This document shows, in pieces, positions 1 through 10,010 of a stretch of 19,019 bases of DNA (positions are counted from its first letter, which is position 1; each line of letters begins with the position of its first letter). The stretch spans positions 1 through 19,019 of the forward strand of contig CAJNDS010001432.1 in NCBI GenBank assembly GCA_905221605.1, read 5' to 3'. This stretch comes from Symbiodinium natans. Its lineage: Eukaryota; Sar; Dinophyceae; Suessiales; Symbiodiniaceae. The notes beneath the pieces were generated by a model. It saw only the letters and a list, made by a program, of their open reading frames with translations. It did not search any database and was not told the origin of the DNA. The position numbers and the translations under genes were made by a program.

Positions 1-1
1 C

Positions 2-181
2 CTGCTAGGAGGGGCTTCAACTGCCTCTGGTTCTGGCGAACCGTCCGCTTGCGGACCCCGGTTTCCCAGGGGGGGTACCCATTTGAGGCCCGAAAAAGGG
101 CTTTGGGTGTGGGGGGAGGATTTGGAGGGGGGTGCCTGTTCTGACAACCTATACACCTCGGCCCGAGGCCTCGGCGGATAA
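2..181 (+). other. Open frame running in from the left edge, possible 3' end of a coding exon
   Basis: A GC-rich stretch is open from base 2 to a TAA at 179-181 (about 59 codons, containing HLRPEKGLWVWGEDLEGG). A second frame from base 1 is also open, to a TGA at 142-144, so the frame cannot be decided. I recognise no domain. The composition changes abruptly after 181, from G-rich to AT-rich, which fits a gene or element end. It could equally be chance openness of G-rich DNA, because both open frames lack stops for the same compositional reason. The section 163-174 is a perfect 12-bp palindrome (CCGAGGCCTCGG). Confidence 0.2.
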
Positions 182-248
182 TATTATAAAATTAGTCTTA
201 TTATTATTATTATTAAAGGTGCTCTTTAAGGAGCGATAATATTATAAA
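177..248. repeat. 14-bp direct repeat flanking an (ATT)n microsatellite
   Basis: GATAATATTATAAA occurs at 177-190 and again at 235-248. Between the copies lies an (ATT)n run at about 199-215, followed by AAAGGTGCTCTTTAAGGAG. A related but diverged block (TTTAAGGGTTCTTAAAGGAG and following bases) recurs at about 453-482, suggesting a small dispersed AT-rich element or a duplicated intronic segment. No coding content is seen in 249-648. Confidence 0.5.
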
Positions 249-648
249 TAAATGCTGTAGAATAAGATAGCGAAGTGAATGAGCGATTGAGCGAGAGAAA
301 GAGCGGTCGCATTAATTTTAATAAAAAGCATTCTGGTTTCTGGAATTATTAATCATACAATCCTCTCCAAAACTCCCCAAAGAATAGGAAGACATGTGAA
401 TAATAGTAATGCATCAAAGAGCCCCTTAAAATGCAGGAAATTTAATTGTATTTTTAAGGGTTCTTAAAGGAGATACAATATTCCTACTAATAAAGGCGTG
501 GGGGTTGGACATCTGAGCTGCAGACTCGTCAAAGACATATGCAATGCTGGCATGATATTGCAGATGCCAGGGATCGAGTGTGTTGGAGTAATTGAACTGC
601 TACACGGACCCGCCTCGACCCAGCCCGCAATTTGGTTGGGGGTTGTAG

Positions 649-876
649 CAGTCTGGGGGAGACCAGACCTGTATCATCCTGTATCAACCAGTCCGAGGCA
701 GCAACGACATGGGCAACTCCCACCCGGACACCCTGAGCTCCATGCACAGCTTGGCCATGCACCTCCAGGTGCGTGGCCAGCTGGATGAAGCGGAGCTTCT
801 GTTCCGGGAGGTGTGGGAACAGCGCGTGGCACTCAGAGCTGCTGTGTCATCAGACCCATCAGGCCCTGGAGTGTAA
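649..876 (+). CDS. TPR exon (kinesin-light-chain-type repeat), exon 1 of those recognised
   Basis: The frame opens after an in-frame TAG at 646-648 and closes at TAA 874-876. From the ATG at 709 it reads MGNSHPDTLSSMHSLAMHLQ, then VRGQLDEAELLFREVWEQR. That is a textbook TPR_12/kinesin-light-chain-type helix pair: HPDTL, small residue, LA, then G-x-LDEAE-LLFRE. These repeats bind peptides or partner proteins. The true exon boundaries are not fixed: ATG 709 could be a start codon or internal, and the 3' splice junction probably lies between 790 and 870, because the tail (SSDPSGPGV) no longer looks like TPR. The match to the TPR consensus is strong. The link to the downstream exons is inferred from shared strand, order and family. 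Confidence 0.6.
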   Translation, partial: QSGGDQTCIILYQPVRGSNDMGNSHPDTLSSMHSLAMHLQVRGQLDEAELLFREVWEQRVALRAAVSSDPSGPGV

Positions 877-1376
877 AAAACAATGAACGACGCAGCTGTT
901 CAGGCAAATTATGCAGTATCGCAGGCGGTGGTGTTGCAGGTTTACGATGCTTTACTTTGCGTTGCGTTACGTCACGAAACTCCTCCAGCCAGTAGGCCCG
1001 CTTTCCGAGCCTGCCAGACACGACCCGTTGGTTGTTGAAATGCCAGTGTCCAAACCAATGTGGCTGACTTCAGAGCGCTCGGTGCCTGCACAGGGTCACC
1101 CTTGAATTTCGCGAAAAACTCAGAATCTAAGCGAGATGCTTCGGGTGCGAACTGAGATGTGCTAACAGAATACACACAGCAATTTTTGACATGAAAAATC
1201 TTACGTGGGCCTGTGTTTTGAACATGTTTTGATCGCGAGCTGGGAAGAGCAGCTTGGCCCGGAGACGGGCCATTCGAGGCAAAGTCGTATATTCCGTCTT
1301 CACGTCGTCAATGCGACAAGATTCTGAAACGGTTGGTTACTTTGGCTGTGACAATCGGGACAAATGCACATGTACT

Positions 1377-1392
1377 ACACACACACACACAC
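1377..1392. repeat. (AC)8 microsatellite
   Basis: Sixteen bases of uninterrupted AC dinucleotide, within a presumed intron between TPR exons. The rest of 877-1550 shows no recognisable coding segment. Confidence 0.85.
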
Positions 1393-1529
1393 GGTGGCAG
1401 TTTCCGATCGGGTTGGTGCGATTGTGGGAACACTGCTTCTGTTTCCCTCCTATCAAAGCTTTGCTGTTATCACGGCAGGGCTATGCCATGCATCTTCAGA
1501 AACGCGTCTTGTCTAGTGGATGATTCGTT

Positions 1530-1613
1530 TCGTTCCAAGGCCGGACGAAAATGGGTGCTTCCCACCCCGACACGGTCAGCACCAGAGACTGCTTGTTGGC
1601 GCTTCTTCGAGAG
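1530..1613 (+). CDS. TPR exon fragment, half a repeat
   Basis: The frame containing ATG 1551 reads MGASHPDTVSTRDCLLALLRE and is followed at once by GTGTAC, a plausible GT splice donor at 1614. The codon phase at that junction is 0. The HPDT-V-S and LA-LL spacing matches the helix A portion of a kinesin-light-chain-type TPR and parallels the exon near 709 (MGNSHPDTLSSMHSLA). The acceptor is uncertain; an AG at about 1534-1535 (CCAAG, then GCCGG) is one candidate. Only about half a repeat is present, so the remainder must come from other exons, or this is a decayed duplicate. Confidence 0.45.
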
Positions 1614-2740
1614 GTGTACACCGCGCAAAGGCGTTGGGCCCTCGGTCGGATGCGATTTCTTTTGTGCCGGAAAATAATCGAAAATGTCTCTTTCAGACGA
1701 AGCAAAGTTCCACCAGTGCTGCTCGAGGTCAGCGACCTTTAATTCGAACGCTTCTGGGGTTAAGCTCTGGTGAAGGGCTTTGCGGACTCAGGGATCTTGC
1801 ACGAAATGGTACACCTGTTGGACATTTAACCTTCCGGACTGCATGAATGCAGTGGACCGGCTCTGAGCAAACCGTACTGAGCCAGCCTCGAGTGGCCGGC
1901 CTGATGTTTATTGCAATTCTTAGATCCCCAATACCCAAGGCCAAGTTCTTGTAGTTTAGTAGGAATCGGAACGTTTAACCTTTCACTTCTGTGGCTTATT
2001 GGGGTAGTCAGAATTGCTGAAGTTTTGTTTGCTCGATCGTGCTGCTGGCCGTGGTCCGAGGCCATGCCAAACTGGGGGACGGCGAAGAACTGAGGCGGGA
2101 CACAGGCCAGGTGCTCGGAGCGGCAAGAGCCTGGGCCTCATGAGCTTTTCATTTCCAATTGTCTATCACGCCGTGGTCCAAAAACTTATCATCTGCTGAA
2201 ACGACTGCAAAGTAGTCATGCCACTGTCCTCAGCCCAGGCTGGGGCATGAACAAAATTTTAGACGTCGGCCGACCACAGATCATACAAAGTACCGTGTGA
2301 GATGACCAAATCTTGTGTACGTCTGCAAAACCACGTTGTCCTCGGAGTCAGTTGATTCGTGAAATCAATCTCCCTTGTGTGAGGAAGTTTGTTGATGGAG
2401 GTTCTGTTGCCTGCGGAGCCCTCGCCCACTTTCCTTCCCAGGCCACGATCAGAGGCAGGTGCAGAGTTTGCAGATTCGCAGGGCACTCGGAATCGACATT
2501 CAAACCGACTCAGACCTCCGTGTGATGAAGCGACGGATCCTTCTGTGAAAGACTTTGCTTGATGGGTGTTGTGCTGCCTCCTACCCGTGGGCTCTGTCCA
2601 AGGAGACGAACACGAGCAGCAGCTGCTGGAAACATTTCACAGTCGCTGGATGCTCAGAATCGCGACTGTGCCATTCTAGTCCTTCTTCCGAGAGGGTTGG
2701 CAAGATTGGGGTCATGGTGTACTTGTGTCCTCCACTGTAG
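1614..2740. other. Presumed intronic DNA between TPR fragments
   Basis: Most of this 1.1-kb stretch has no recognisable domain in any frame. The many 60-110-codon open frames here overlap each other on both strands and show no conserved pattern. Two weak exon candidates inside it are listed separately at 2459-2679. Confidence 0.4.
2459..2679 (+). other. Two weak candidate TPR mini-exons
   Basis: After an AG acceptor-like GAGGCAG, the frame from 2459 reads VQSLQIRRALGIDIQTDSDL, which resembles the linker between TPR units (R-RALG-ID-T-L). It runs to a TGA at 2546-2548. A second frame from 2602 reads GDEHEQQLLETFHSRWMLRI, helical and acidic-to-basic like a TPR helix B, before TAG 2677-2679. 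Neither matches the consensus well. They are listed because they lie between two better TPR exons, and the exon phases at 1613 and 2741 do not join directly, which implies something in between. Confidence 0.2.
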
Positions 2741-2871
2741 GATGAACCCAGGTCGAGATGAGCTGGGTTGGCGGCACCCACGCACCCAGCAAGTGCTGGA
2801 GGAGCTGGCGGGTCTCCTCCGAAGTCAGAAGCGGCTGAACGAAGCCACGCAGCTATGCCTGGACCCACAAG
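2741..2871 (+). CDS. TPR exon (kinesin-light-chain-type)
   Basis: A CTGTAG acceptor lies directly before 2741, and the frame from ATG 2742 reads MNPGRDELGWRHPRTQQVLE, then ELAGLLRSQKRLNEATQLCL. The pattern LG-x-x-HP-x-T...LA-LL...L-NEA fits one kinesin-light-chain-type TPR of about 42 residues. A donor candidate (AAG then GTTGGT) at 2872 gives about 43 codons, the size of a single TPR, so one exon equals one repeat. The exon would end one base into a codon. An in-frame stop follows the donor, so splicing is needed if this is part of a larger protein. Confidence 0.55.
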
Positions 2872-5128
2872 GTTGGTCATTTAGAAAATCAGCGAGCCTG
2901 TGTTACATATAGGCTGCGGGCAGGCCTTTCGTGCTTTCCTCCATAGATATGTAAGCGCTTAAAGCCACACGCTTGTAGACCTCAGCTTACTCAATTACCG
3001 AGTATTTCGGTTTGCATGAGCTATATCTTGTCCTCAACGTACGGCTCTCCGAACTGATTGCGAGGCCTCCGATCCACATGCCTCTGCAACATCAGAGTCC
3101 GCCAGAGCGGAAGCGGCGAGGAGATTTGTGAGGTCCACTGCTGGAGTAAAACAGCAAAACTGATGTAAACTGGCCAGACAACTTCGCTTAGCATGGCGAT
3201 GTGCCCTGAGCATCGGAGGGGGTCCAAGAGTTAAGGTAAGCTTGTCACTGCGTGGCATGTGACTGGCATGTTCGAGGAAGCATTGCTGTGACCATCTAGC
3301 TTGAAACTGTTTTTTCGGTGAGGTCGCTTGTGCATTGTATACGCATGCGTGTCAATGAGGTGAGGGTATCCGATTCCGAGTTGGTCTCCAAACTGTTGGC
3401 GAACGTACTGGAAGCAGCTGGTGGGGTTCCAAGTGACAATTTGGCAGGCCTGATTGGCAAAGCTTTGCAAGACGCTCCAGGAATGTTCTAGGAACTTTAT
3501 TCTGGTTGCATTGTGCTTGATGTCGGTTCTCCAAACCCCCAATGGCAAAAGCCAAGCTTCTGTCGGCTTGCGGAGCTGCGCAGAGGTCGGGAGGACGGGC
3601 ATCTTCTACTCAAGTCGAAGGCATCATGGATGCGAAAGCGTGGGCTTTGGGAAGTTTTGTGATGCGGAAACCCTAGACCCTACACCGCGGAGATTCTGGA
3701 AGGTGGGAGCAGATGTGGGTTGAGGGTTCGGGTTGAAGTTTGAACTGATCTTGGAACAGCTGTGTTCTCATTATCAGCAAAACTATTATCAGCCGTCATG
3801 TTACTATTTTATTGTTATTAGTTTCACTGTTTGTTTTATTGTGCTGTGAGGTCACGCGCATTGCCATAAGTAATTCTCAATCGCAATGCTTTGATGCGTC
3901 CTGAATGTAGTAGAGCGTAGGCTGGCAAGGTCAAACTGTTGACCCATCCAATTTCCACAGGCGGCCCCAAGCAAAATCGCTCATGCTCAACATCAGAGAC
4001 ATGCTCGCAGCATGCGTGGTTCACCTGTCACCCCGGTGTAGCGCCAATAACGTCACTAGACGGCTGAAGCCGAGCAGCCAAGCACCTTTTATCGTTTGCT
4101 TTTGATTTTTAATTGCTCCTGATGCAGAACACATTTGAGATTGAATCTACGGTGCTGTGGTTTTGATTGCTACGCAGGCCTCATGCTTTGCACTGGTCTC
4201 ATGTATGTTCCTGCATGTTGAGGGAACGAAAACCGATGGGATAGGAATGGGTTTCGCGACCGAGTTACACTGTGAATGCCCTCCGGTCAATCTGGCTGCA
4301 CTGTCCTGCACAGGTGCTAGACGAGAATGTCAGCTTGCGAGATGCAGGCCGAGTGCCAAACTCTGAGGGGCACGTAGATGGCACTGCAGTATGCTATAAC
4401 TCGTGACCAGGTAGACTGCAAGCTGCTGTTGTGCAACAGGCTTTCGGTCACACTTCAGGTATCCAGGGCATACTGCAGCATGCTTAATCACAACACACAA
4501 ATCTTCAGCCCTGGCGCCACAGGGCGAGCCAAAGAAATCCTTCTTCCATGCATGAAGGTCTCATGAGTTTTCGGGTCCATGCAGGACACAGATGACTGAC
4601 ACGCCTGCGATCTTTCCATGACAACATCCCACATCCGATCATCCCTAAATCTTCAAGTGTGGGAGGTTGTGAGGCTGCGAGGTTTGAAGGAACGGTTACG
4701 TACGACCTGAGTGATCCAGTCAGGTTTGCGGATGCATGCCGAAGTGTTCCTCGTTGCGGTGCGGGAGGCCTCTCGACATTGACATTGGTGTAAGCGTATG
4801 CGAGAAGGAACATGCTCTCCGCTACTATACTGTACCTGTGTGTGCATGATTTCAATAAATGTTCTTACCAAAAATCCAGCCATGTTAGAATTGGCAAACA
4901 TCGCAGGTACCAAGTGCAGAGGCCACATCTACAAAACATATTTGCACAAGTTAAATGATGCATGCATGGATGGATGGATCGATGGACGGATTTTGTAACA
5001 AAGTTTGTAAGCACAACTAGGTACGTACGTATACATACATACGTACGTACATATATATATATATATATCTTTTAATATTGTACATATACATATATAATTG
5101 TACATATGTATGTACATGGGCGTATCAG
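2872..5128. other. Long presumed intron without recognisable exons
   Basis: No domain or TPR-like segment was found on either strand in about 2.25 kb. It holds an AT-rich patch at about 3770-3840, a GGAT run at about 4965-4985, and mixed GTAC/ATAC and AT microsatellite sequence at about 5020-5110 immediately upstream of the next TPR exon. The scattered open frames of 60-120 codons lack any repeated or conserved pattern. Confidence 0.4.
4965..5110. repeat. Cluster of simple repeats (GGAT, GTAC/ATAC, AT)
   Basis: GGATGGATGGAT at about 4968-4979 is followed at about 5021-5055 by alternating GTAC and ATAC units. An (AT)n run at about 5051-5067 and further TACATATA units reach about 5110. The region abuts the likely 3' splice site of the large TPR exon. 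A short frame through it would encode only Tyr/Ile/Cys/Val repeats and is not a real protein. Confidence 0.8.
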
Positions 5129-5747
5129 GTCACATACAGTCGCAAAGTTGTAAGCAGACCTGTTGAGGCGGATGGTTCTGTCGAACGGAAGAAGCAGCTA
5201 GAGCGCATACTGCGACGTCGGGAGCAGCACCTTGGAATCAATGACCCGACAGTAGCGTCTACTCTTCGGCAGCTTGGCAACGTCCTTGAAGAGTTGCAGG
5301 AGTTCGCAGAGATGGCCAAAGTCCTAGGGAGGTGCCTTGAGATCCAGGAACACGAGGTTGATGTTCAGCCAGCAGAGACTGCAGCGACACTTCTGAAGCT
5401 TGCATTTGCGCTTTGCAAGCTGGGCGACCACCGCAAAGAGGTCAACCTGCTTGAGCTTTGCAGGAACATACAGGAGCAGCGTGCGCTCCAAGATGATTCC
5501 GCAAGGCCCGACTTGGCAGCCACACTGTTCAGTTTGGGACTGGGACATGGCCATGTTGGGGAGTTTGGCAGGAAGGTCCAAGTTTTGGAGCGGGGCTTGA
5601 AGATGGTGGAGAACGATCACGGCCCAGAGCATCTGAAGCTGGTGCCATTTCTGAAGGAACTCGGATCGGCTTATGGAGACTTGGGCGAGGATGCGATGGA
5701 GAAGAGTGTACTGGAACGCTGTGAGAGCATCCAAGCACGACGAGAAG
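5129..5747 (+). CDS. Four-repeat TPR exon (kinesin light chain / nephrocystin-3-like)
   Basis: A single open frame ends in TAG at 5762-5764. The N-terminal codons before 5129 are microsatellite translation, so the exon probably starts at an AG acceptor such as 5127-5128. A basic/acidic helix (VERKKQLERILRRREQHLG) is followed by four degenerate TPRs of about 42 residues, beginning near DPTVASTLRQLGNV, AETAATLLKLAFAL, RPDLAATLFSLGLG and HLKLVPFLKELGSA. Each is followed by an LERC/LEL/LERG second helix. Such arrays form a superhelical protein-binding scaffold. The TPR signal ends at about ESIQARREG, where a GC donor at 5748 (AAG then GCCCGA) or a GT donor at 5755 is available. Only the former allows an in-phase join, via 6111-6136, to the ZU5 exon. 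Confidence 0.7.
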
Positions 5748-6110
5748 GCCCGAGGTTGAGCTAGGCTGGCTTGACATAAGATATAACACTTTTTACGGGC
5801 CCGGCGTAATTGGCTGGGGCTTGAGTTTCGGTGTTCCATAACTGGTAATCTAGTGCGAGCCACAAGGGAATGCGACTGCCAATTATTCAGGCGCCTTTGT
5901 TTGAATATCAGAAGGAGACTTCAGTAAGGATATGTAAGGGGATGCCCTCACCAGTAAGCCATGTCTCGAATACTAGTTTTTCCCAGACTCGAACTTTCTA
6001 CCACAACCGTGTACCCGAACCATACATGGAACCTCCTACTCCCTCCTCTTCGTGACACCTGCCGACCGCTGGAAGCTTACGTGTATTTAGATCAAGCTCG
6101 GCTTTTACAG

Positions 6111-6136
6111 GAACCGGAAGTCTCAGTGCGACAAAG
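6111..6136 (+). other. Candidate 26-nt micro-exon between the TPR and ZU5 exons
   Basis: TTTTACAG directly precedes this segment and GTAGCG directly follows it, so it has both splice signals. If the TPR exon ends at 5747 (phase 1), the extra base plus these 26 bases gives nine codons (GTGSLSATK) and restores phase 0. That is exactly the phase of the ZU5 exon beginning at 7010. The arithmetic is suggestive but proves nothing, since AG and GT are common. The remainder of 5765-7009 has no other recognisable exon. Confidence 0.25.
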
Positions 6137-6275
6137 GTAGCGCATGTTCGGAATCATGAGGCAGACGCCAGCGGTTTCAGGTAGACTCGAGCCATGTACA
6201 CACAGCTTCCAGCAAGATCCGCACAGCATCTATGCACCAGCAATCACCATATTCCCGGAAGCTCTCAAATCCTTC

Positions 6276-6348
6276 TAACCCTCAACCTGATACACTTCAG
6301 ACCCTTCAACCCTAAACCCCAAGACCCTAAACCCAAACCCTGAAACTT
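6276..6348. repeat. Degenerate CCCTAAA telomere-like tract
   Basis: Runs of ACCCTCAACC, CCCTAAACCCC and ACCCTAAACCC on the plus strand form diverged heptamers of the TTTAGGG telomere type, C-rich strand up. It is intronic in the proposed gene model. Confidence 0.6.
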
Positions 6349-7009
6349 ACAGCCAGGTCGTGGTGCTTCGGGTTCGCAAGGTGCGAAGACCGCCACGGAA
6401 ACAGCAGTCACATACGACAAGGTCGGCTTGGGGCCTTCGGCATCCCTGTAGCCCCTGAAACACCTTCGATGCAACATGCAAGGCTCAGGCTGTAGGCTTT
6501 GGGGTTTACGGATTACCAAGAGTATCTCTGTGTAGCCCCTATTGTAACTGTACTATAGCATAGCCCAAACACTGTTCTAATCGGTTAATGAAGTAGATGT
6601 TGTGAGCTTCGGGCTCAGCATCATACGATGGCACGTGTTCGGTCGGGACTTCTGTGGACTGACATATGTGTAGGATGCACGTAGTTTAAGTTGTTCGAAG
6701 GATTCCATGTTGTCGAGGCTCAGATGCAAAGACTGCCACTTGTTCGGGATTTGCTGCTGCAGCCTGTTGATACCTTGCCCTTCGTGCTTGTCTCTTCGAC
6801 TCCGAAAGAAGATAGTGCATAGGGACACTTCTCAGCCGCTCAGATCTTCGACACAGGCGCCTCAAACGGAGGTCCGACCCCTATAATAGATGTCTTGCTC
6901 AGAGGACCCTCTGTGTACCGTATAAGCTTATGGAATCTTTGCCGTCGTGGGGCGTGTGCTTCCGAATGAGAGTATGTGTGACAAGGAAGCCCTATAGCCC
7001 CTAAATCAG

Positions 7010-7927
7010 GAATGTATGCGAACTCCTTGCAATAAGCTCGAGGTGGATGGGTTGGCTGTCAGTCTGGGCCAGTGTGACTTCGCACAGCTTCGGCACGGAG
7101 TGGTGATGATCTCAAGAAGGCATTCGCGTGCCAGGTTCGAGATTACGGGCTTGGAAGAATGCCCGAGATTGCCGGCAAACGTATGTCCTTTGAGTCCCAT
7201 CCTGAAGCTACTGCCGCACGAGACTCGCTTTGACGAGGCGCCTGTACTTCTGGTCATCCGCGTCTGCTCGGGTGCTCAGGCGGTCTGGCGTTCATCGTCG
7301 GATGGCGGTTGGGAATCGCTTGCGGATGCGAAGTTCTATCCAGGACATGCCGTGCTGTGGCTGGATCATTTTTGCGAGCTCTTTGTCGGAACTGATGGTA
7401 CCTGCTCCCCAAGACCGCGGGGAATGCTTGTCCGTGGCTTCATGGATGAAACCACAGGGAGGGGAAAATGTGCAGTTTTGCACACAAACTGTCCCTCTTG
7501 TACCCAGCAGCTGCAGCCGACATCCGACTACCGCGTAGACCCCGAGGTCTTGAGGGGTTTCGATGAGTGCGGGCCGCCTTTTTGCGCGGGCTTATACAGC
7601 CATGGAGACAGACTCACCATAGCCCAGGCTGAGAATGATCATCAGCATATTACCTTAAGTTTCCACAGGCTTCCTCTCGTCACCAGCCGCTTCTTCGAAG
7701 CTCGGGGAACCCAGTTCGAGGTGGACATTGCTGACTCGTCCCATGCTTTTCGCCTCTTGACGAGAAGCAGCAGAAGTCTAGATTCTTTCCGAGCAGAGCA
7801 TAATCACTTCGGGAAATGTACTAAATTAGTATATCTTCCGTCGCTGTGCCGAGGACTCTGTGATGCTGCCCCGACCGCGCCATCGAGCCTGCCTCCACCC
7901 GCACCACTGCCGCCACCACCGCCACAG
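7010..7927 (+). CDS. ZU5-like domain exon with polyproline C terminus
   Basis: The exon follows AAATCAG (acceptor 7007-7009) in phase 0. Counting from ATG 7016, residues 8-125 resemble a ZU5 domain: an N-terminal strand pair, then LSPILKLLPHETRFDEAPVL (compare the family pattern lSPvvelgPhg-F-kPv-l), a Trp-rich strand (VWRSSSDGGWESL), and the closing HFCELFVG (family HFS-fav). ZU5 domains occur in ankyrins, UNC5 and PIDD, where they mediate intramolecular or spectrin-type contacts. Residues 150-285 hold conserved-looking Cys/His (NCPSC, GFDECGPPFC, SHGD) and are unassigned, in the place where UPA would lie. Residues 292-304 are Pro-rich. The frame continues to a TAA at 8024-8026, but a GC donor at 7928, after Gln304, would fuse two polyproline tracts across the intron. 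The ZU5 call comes from pattern recognition only. Confidence 0.55.
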
Positions 7928-8092
7928 GCGGGGGGTGGGATACCTCCGCCGCCACCATCGCTGCATGGACCAGAAGATGGGACTTCTTCCAGCATGCCCC
8001 TCGAGCAGACTTCGAATCGATCTTAAACATGTTCAATCATCGGCGATTGTTCGTCCCTGGTTTGTATGAACACCTAGCTGTCCTTAGTCAGT

Positions 8093-8131
8093 CCCTAAAC
8101 CCTTAAACCCTGAGCCCCTAAACCCTTAAAA
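8093..8131. repeat. CCCTAAA telomere-like tract
   Basis: CCCTAAACCCTTAAACCCTG and the similar units after it are on the C-rich strand, just after the ZU5 reading frame ends. Confidence 0.7.
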
Positions 8132-8280
8132 AATAGTTGCGCGCCCCCAGCTCGCACTGTTCCGTGCACCTTTTCGGCAGACGCCAGCTTGTCGCAGCCG
8201 CTTCACACACAGAGAACCCTAGGAGCCCAGTTACTTACACTTTGAGTCGGTGCTCCTTCCACCTACTGTTCCGACAGCCC

Positions 8281-8520
8281 TATCTATCTATCAGTCTATC
8301 CATCTACGTATTTATATATGTATATATCTCTCTCTATCAATCTATCTGTCCATCTATCTATCTACATAGCCGTCTGTCTGTCTGTCTGTCTATCTATCCA
8401 TCTATCTATTTATGTGTATATACACAATACCCAAACCCCACTAGCCAGTTTATTCATTCAGTGATTCATTCAGTCAATTATTCAATTCGTGCAGTTATTC
8501 ATTCGTTCGCACATGCACAC
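8281..8520. repeat. Compound microsatellite (TCTA/TCTG/TCCA, then ATTC/AGTC)
   Basis: About 130 bases of imperfect TCTA, TCTG and TCCA tetramers (8281-8412, including TCTGTCTGTCTGTCTG at about 8373-8388) are followed by ATTCATTC/AGTC units at about 8450-8505. The open frame across it encodes Ser/Ile/Tyr repeats and is an artefact of the repeat. Confidence 0.85.
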
Positions 8521-8618
8521 ATACATCGAGATCGGTTCCTTCTCCCGCAAACCCAGGCATCTGATTCTGCCTGAACTTTGCGAAGTGGAGGCTGGATCTT
8601 GGCCTCACCGCAGACATC

Positions 8619-8685
8619 GGGGTCTAGGGTCTATAGGGCCACTAGGGTGTTTAGGTTTCAGGGTTTATGGGGCTTATAGGGTTAA
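8619..8685. repeat. TTTAGGG-like tract, G-rich strand up
   Basis: Degenerate units such as TCTAGGG, CTATAGGG, TTTAGG and TTTATGGGG are spread through about 70 bases, opposite in orientation to the tracts at 8093 and 8808. Confidence 0.55.
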
Positions 8686-8807
8686 TGGTATACTGTTTGG
8701 GGAGTGGGGTTTACCGTCTGTAGTGTTGAAGGTTCCGGCCTTTCTCCCTAGGTTGCCAACCCTACAGAGCCCACATTGGAAAAGGTTGCTGTCGCGGTTG
8801 TGATTTG

Positions 8808-8849
8808 TAAACCCCAAACCCCTAAACCCTCAACCATAAACCCTAAACC
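8808..8849. repeat. CCCTAAA telomere-like tract
   Basis: AACCCCAAACCCCTAAACCC and the following units are on the C-rich strand. Single base changes separate most units from perfect CCCTAAA. Confidence 0.65.
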
Positions 8850-9089
8850 ATGACTCTGAGAGGTCTACACGGCGGAGGCGCCTCACAACTTTCTGAGCAC
8901 AGGCACGCCTCTAGTGGACATGATCATGCTCTTCAATCCGAACCCTGTTAAACCTGAAAGGTAGTTTTGCGACCTTCTCGTGCTGCTCCTTAATCTGAAC
9001 CCCTAAAACCTGAAAGATCGTTTTGCAGACTTCTGCACACTGGAAAAAGCTCTTCGTAAGGACCTTCAGTCCTAAATCATCTCCCAAAG

Positions 9090-9221
9090 CCCCTAAACCC
9101 TAAACCCCTGAACCCTAAACCCCTAAGCCTTAAATCATTTCCCTAAACCCCTGATTAACCCCTGAACCCCTAAATCATTTCCATAAACCCTGAACCCCGA
9201 AACCCCCTAACCCCTCCACCC
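9090..9221. repeat. CCCTAAA telomere-like tract with a recurring CCTAAATCATTTCC spacer
   Basis: CCCCTAAACCCTAAACCCCTG and related units are interrupted by CTAAATCATNTCC, which recurs at about 9071, 9131, 9171 and 9223. The telomere-like sequence has therefore been amplified together with a small spacer, forming a higher-order repeat. Confidence 0.65.
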
Positions 9222-9336
9222 CCAAATCATCTCCCTGAAGGTGAGCTGGAAGCTGGCCACTTGTCTCTTGAGCAGCTCATGCAGCGAGCCACTTTGCGGC
9301 TTAGTGTTTTTTTCCACTTGTCTCGGAACCCTAAGC

Positions 9337-9490
9337 GGGTTTAGGAGGGGTTTAGCGGTTTACGGGCTCAGGGGTTTTGTGTTTTGTTTTGGGGGGTTTT
9401 GGCGTTTAGGGTTTAACGTGTTTGGCCTTCAGTGCTCTTGGAATGCAGATGGATTTCTACAGAGTTTAGGGTGTTCGGGTCAGGGGTTTG
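9337..9490. repeat. TTTAGGG-like tract, G-rich strand up
   Basis: Units such as GTTTAGGAGGGGTTTAGCGG, GCGTTTAGGGTTTAACG and GAGTTTAGGGTG are scattered through 150 bases, opposite in orientation to the tracts on either side. Confidence 0.55.
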
Positions 9491-9639
9491 GAGGTAATAT
9501 CCCCTATAAAACTACCAGGCCCTGTATAGACCAGAGAACGATCTCAAACATCGAGATGCCCATGTGAAAGTTGTCCGAACACTTCATCCGAGGGATCATG
9601 ACACAACCGTGGCTGCAAACACTTTGCAACAAGTCTGAT

Positions 9640-10010
9640 CCAGAAACCGAAACCTAAGCCATAGCTCCAGGAAACCTATGAATCCTCAACCTTCCTGGTT
9701 CCCTCAACCACAGCGCGAAAAGGCGATACACCTGAAACGTTCGGCCTTGAATCCTTGACCCTTAAACTCCAGAGTCCGAAACCTTTGAGCCCTCAAGCTG
9801 CAGAACCCTGAATTTTCAACCTCTACCCTTGAACCCATAAACTTCAAAGCCGTCAAGCCCGAAACCCTGAACCCTTGCCCTTCAACCCCAAAAACCTTAA
9901 AGCCCAAACCCTTGAACCCATTTGTCAAACTCCAAAGCCCTGAAACCCTAAACCCTGGACCCTCAACCTTCGAACCCGTAAACTCCAAGACCCTTAAACC
10001 CTTGAACCAA
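9640..10010. repeat. Long, strongly degenerate CCCT(G/T)AAAC tract
   Basis: About 370 bases of units such as GAACCCTGAA, AACCCTTGAACCC and AAACCCTAAACCC, on the C-rich strand. A minus-strand frame inside it (9704-9988) encodes only Gly-Phe-Lys/Arg-Val repeats and is not a gene. Confidence 0.65.

Noticed and set aside
3034-3160. Plus-strand open stretch rich in Ala/Ser/Glu as a possible exon
   Set aside because: No TPR or other pattern is visible, there is no clear splice-site pair, and minus frames are equally open.
5324-5863. Minus-strand open frame of 179 codons
   Set aside because: It is the shadow of the TPR exon on the opposite strand and shows no domain, whereas the plus frame has four TPRs.
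8137-8574. Plus-strand open frame of 145 codons rich in Ser/Ile/Tyr
   Set aside because: It is translation of the TCTA/TCTG microsatellite.
9704-9988. Minus-strand frame with Gly-Phe-Lys-Val repeats
   Set aside because: It is translation of degenerate telomere-like repeats; the same pattern appears at 6265-6519.
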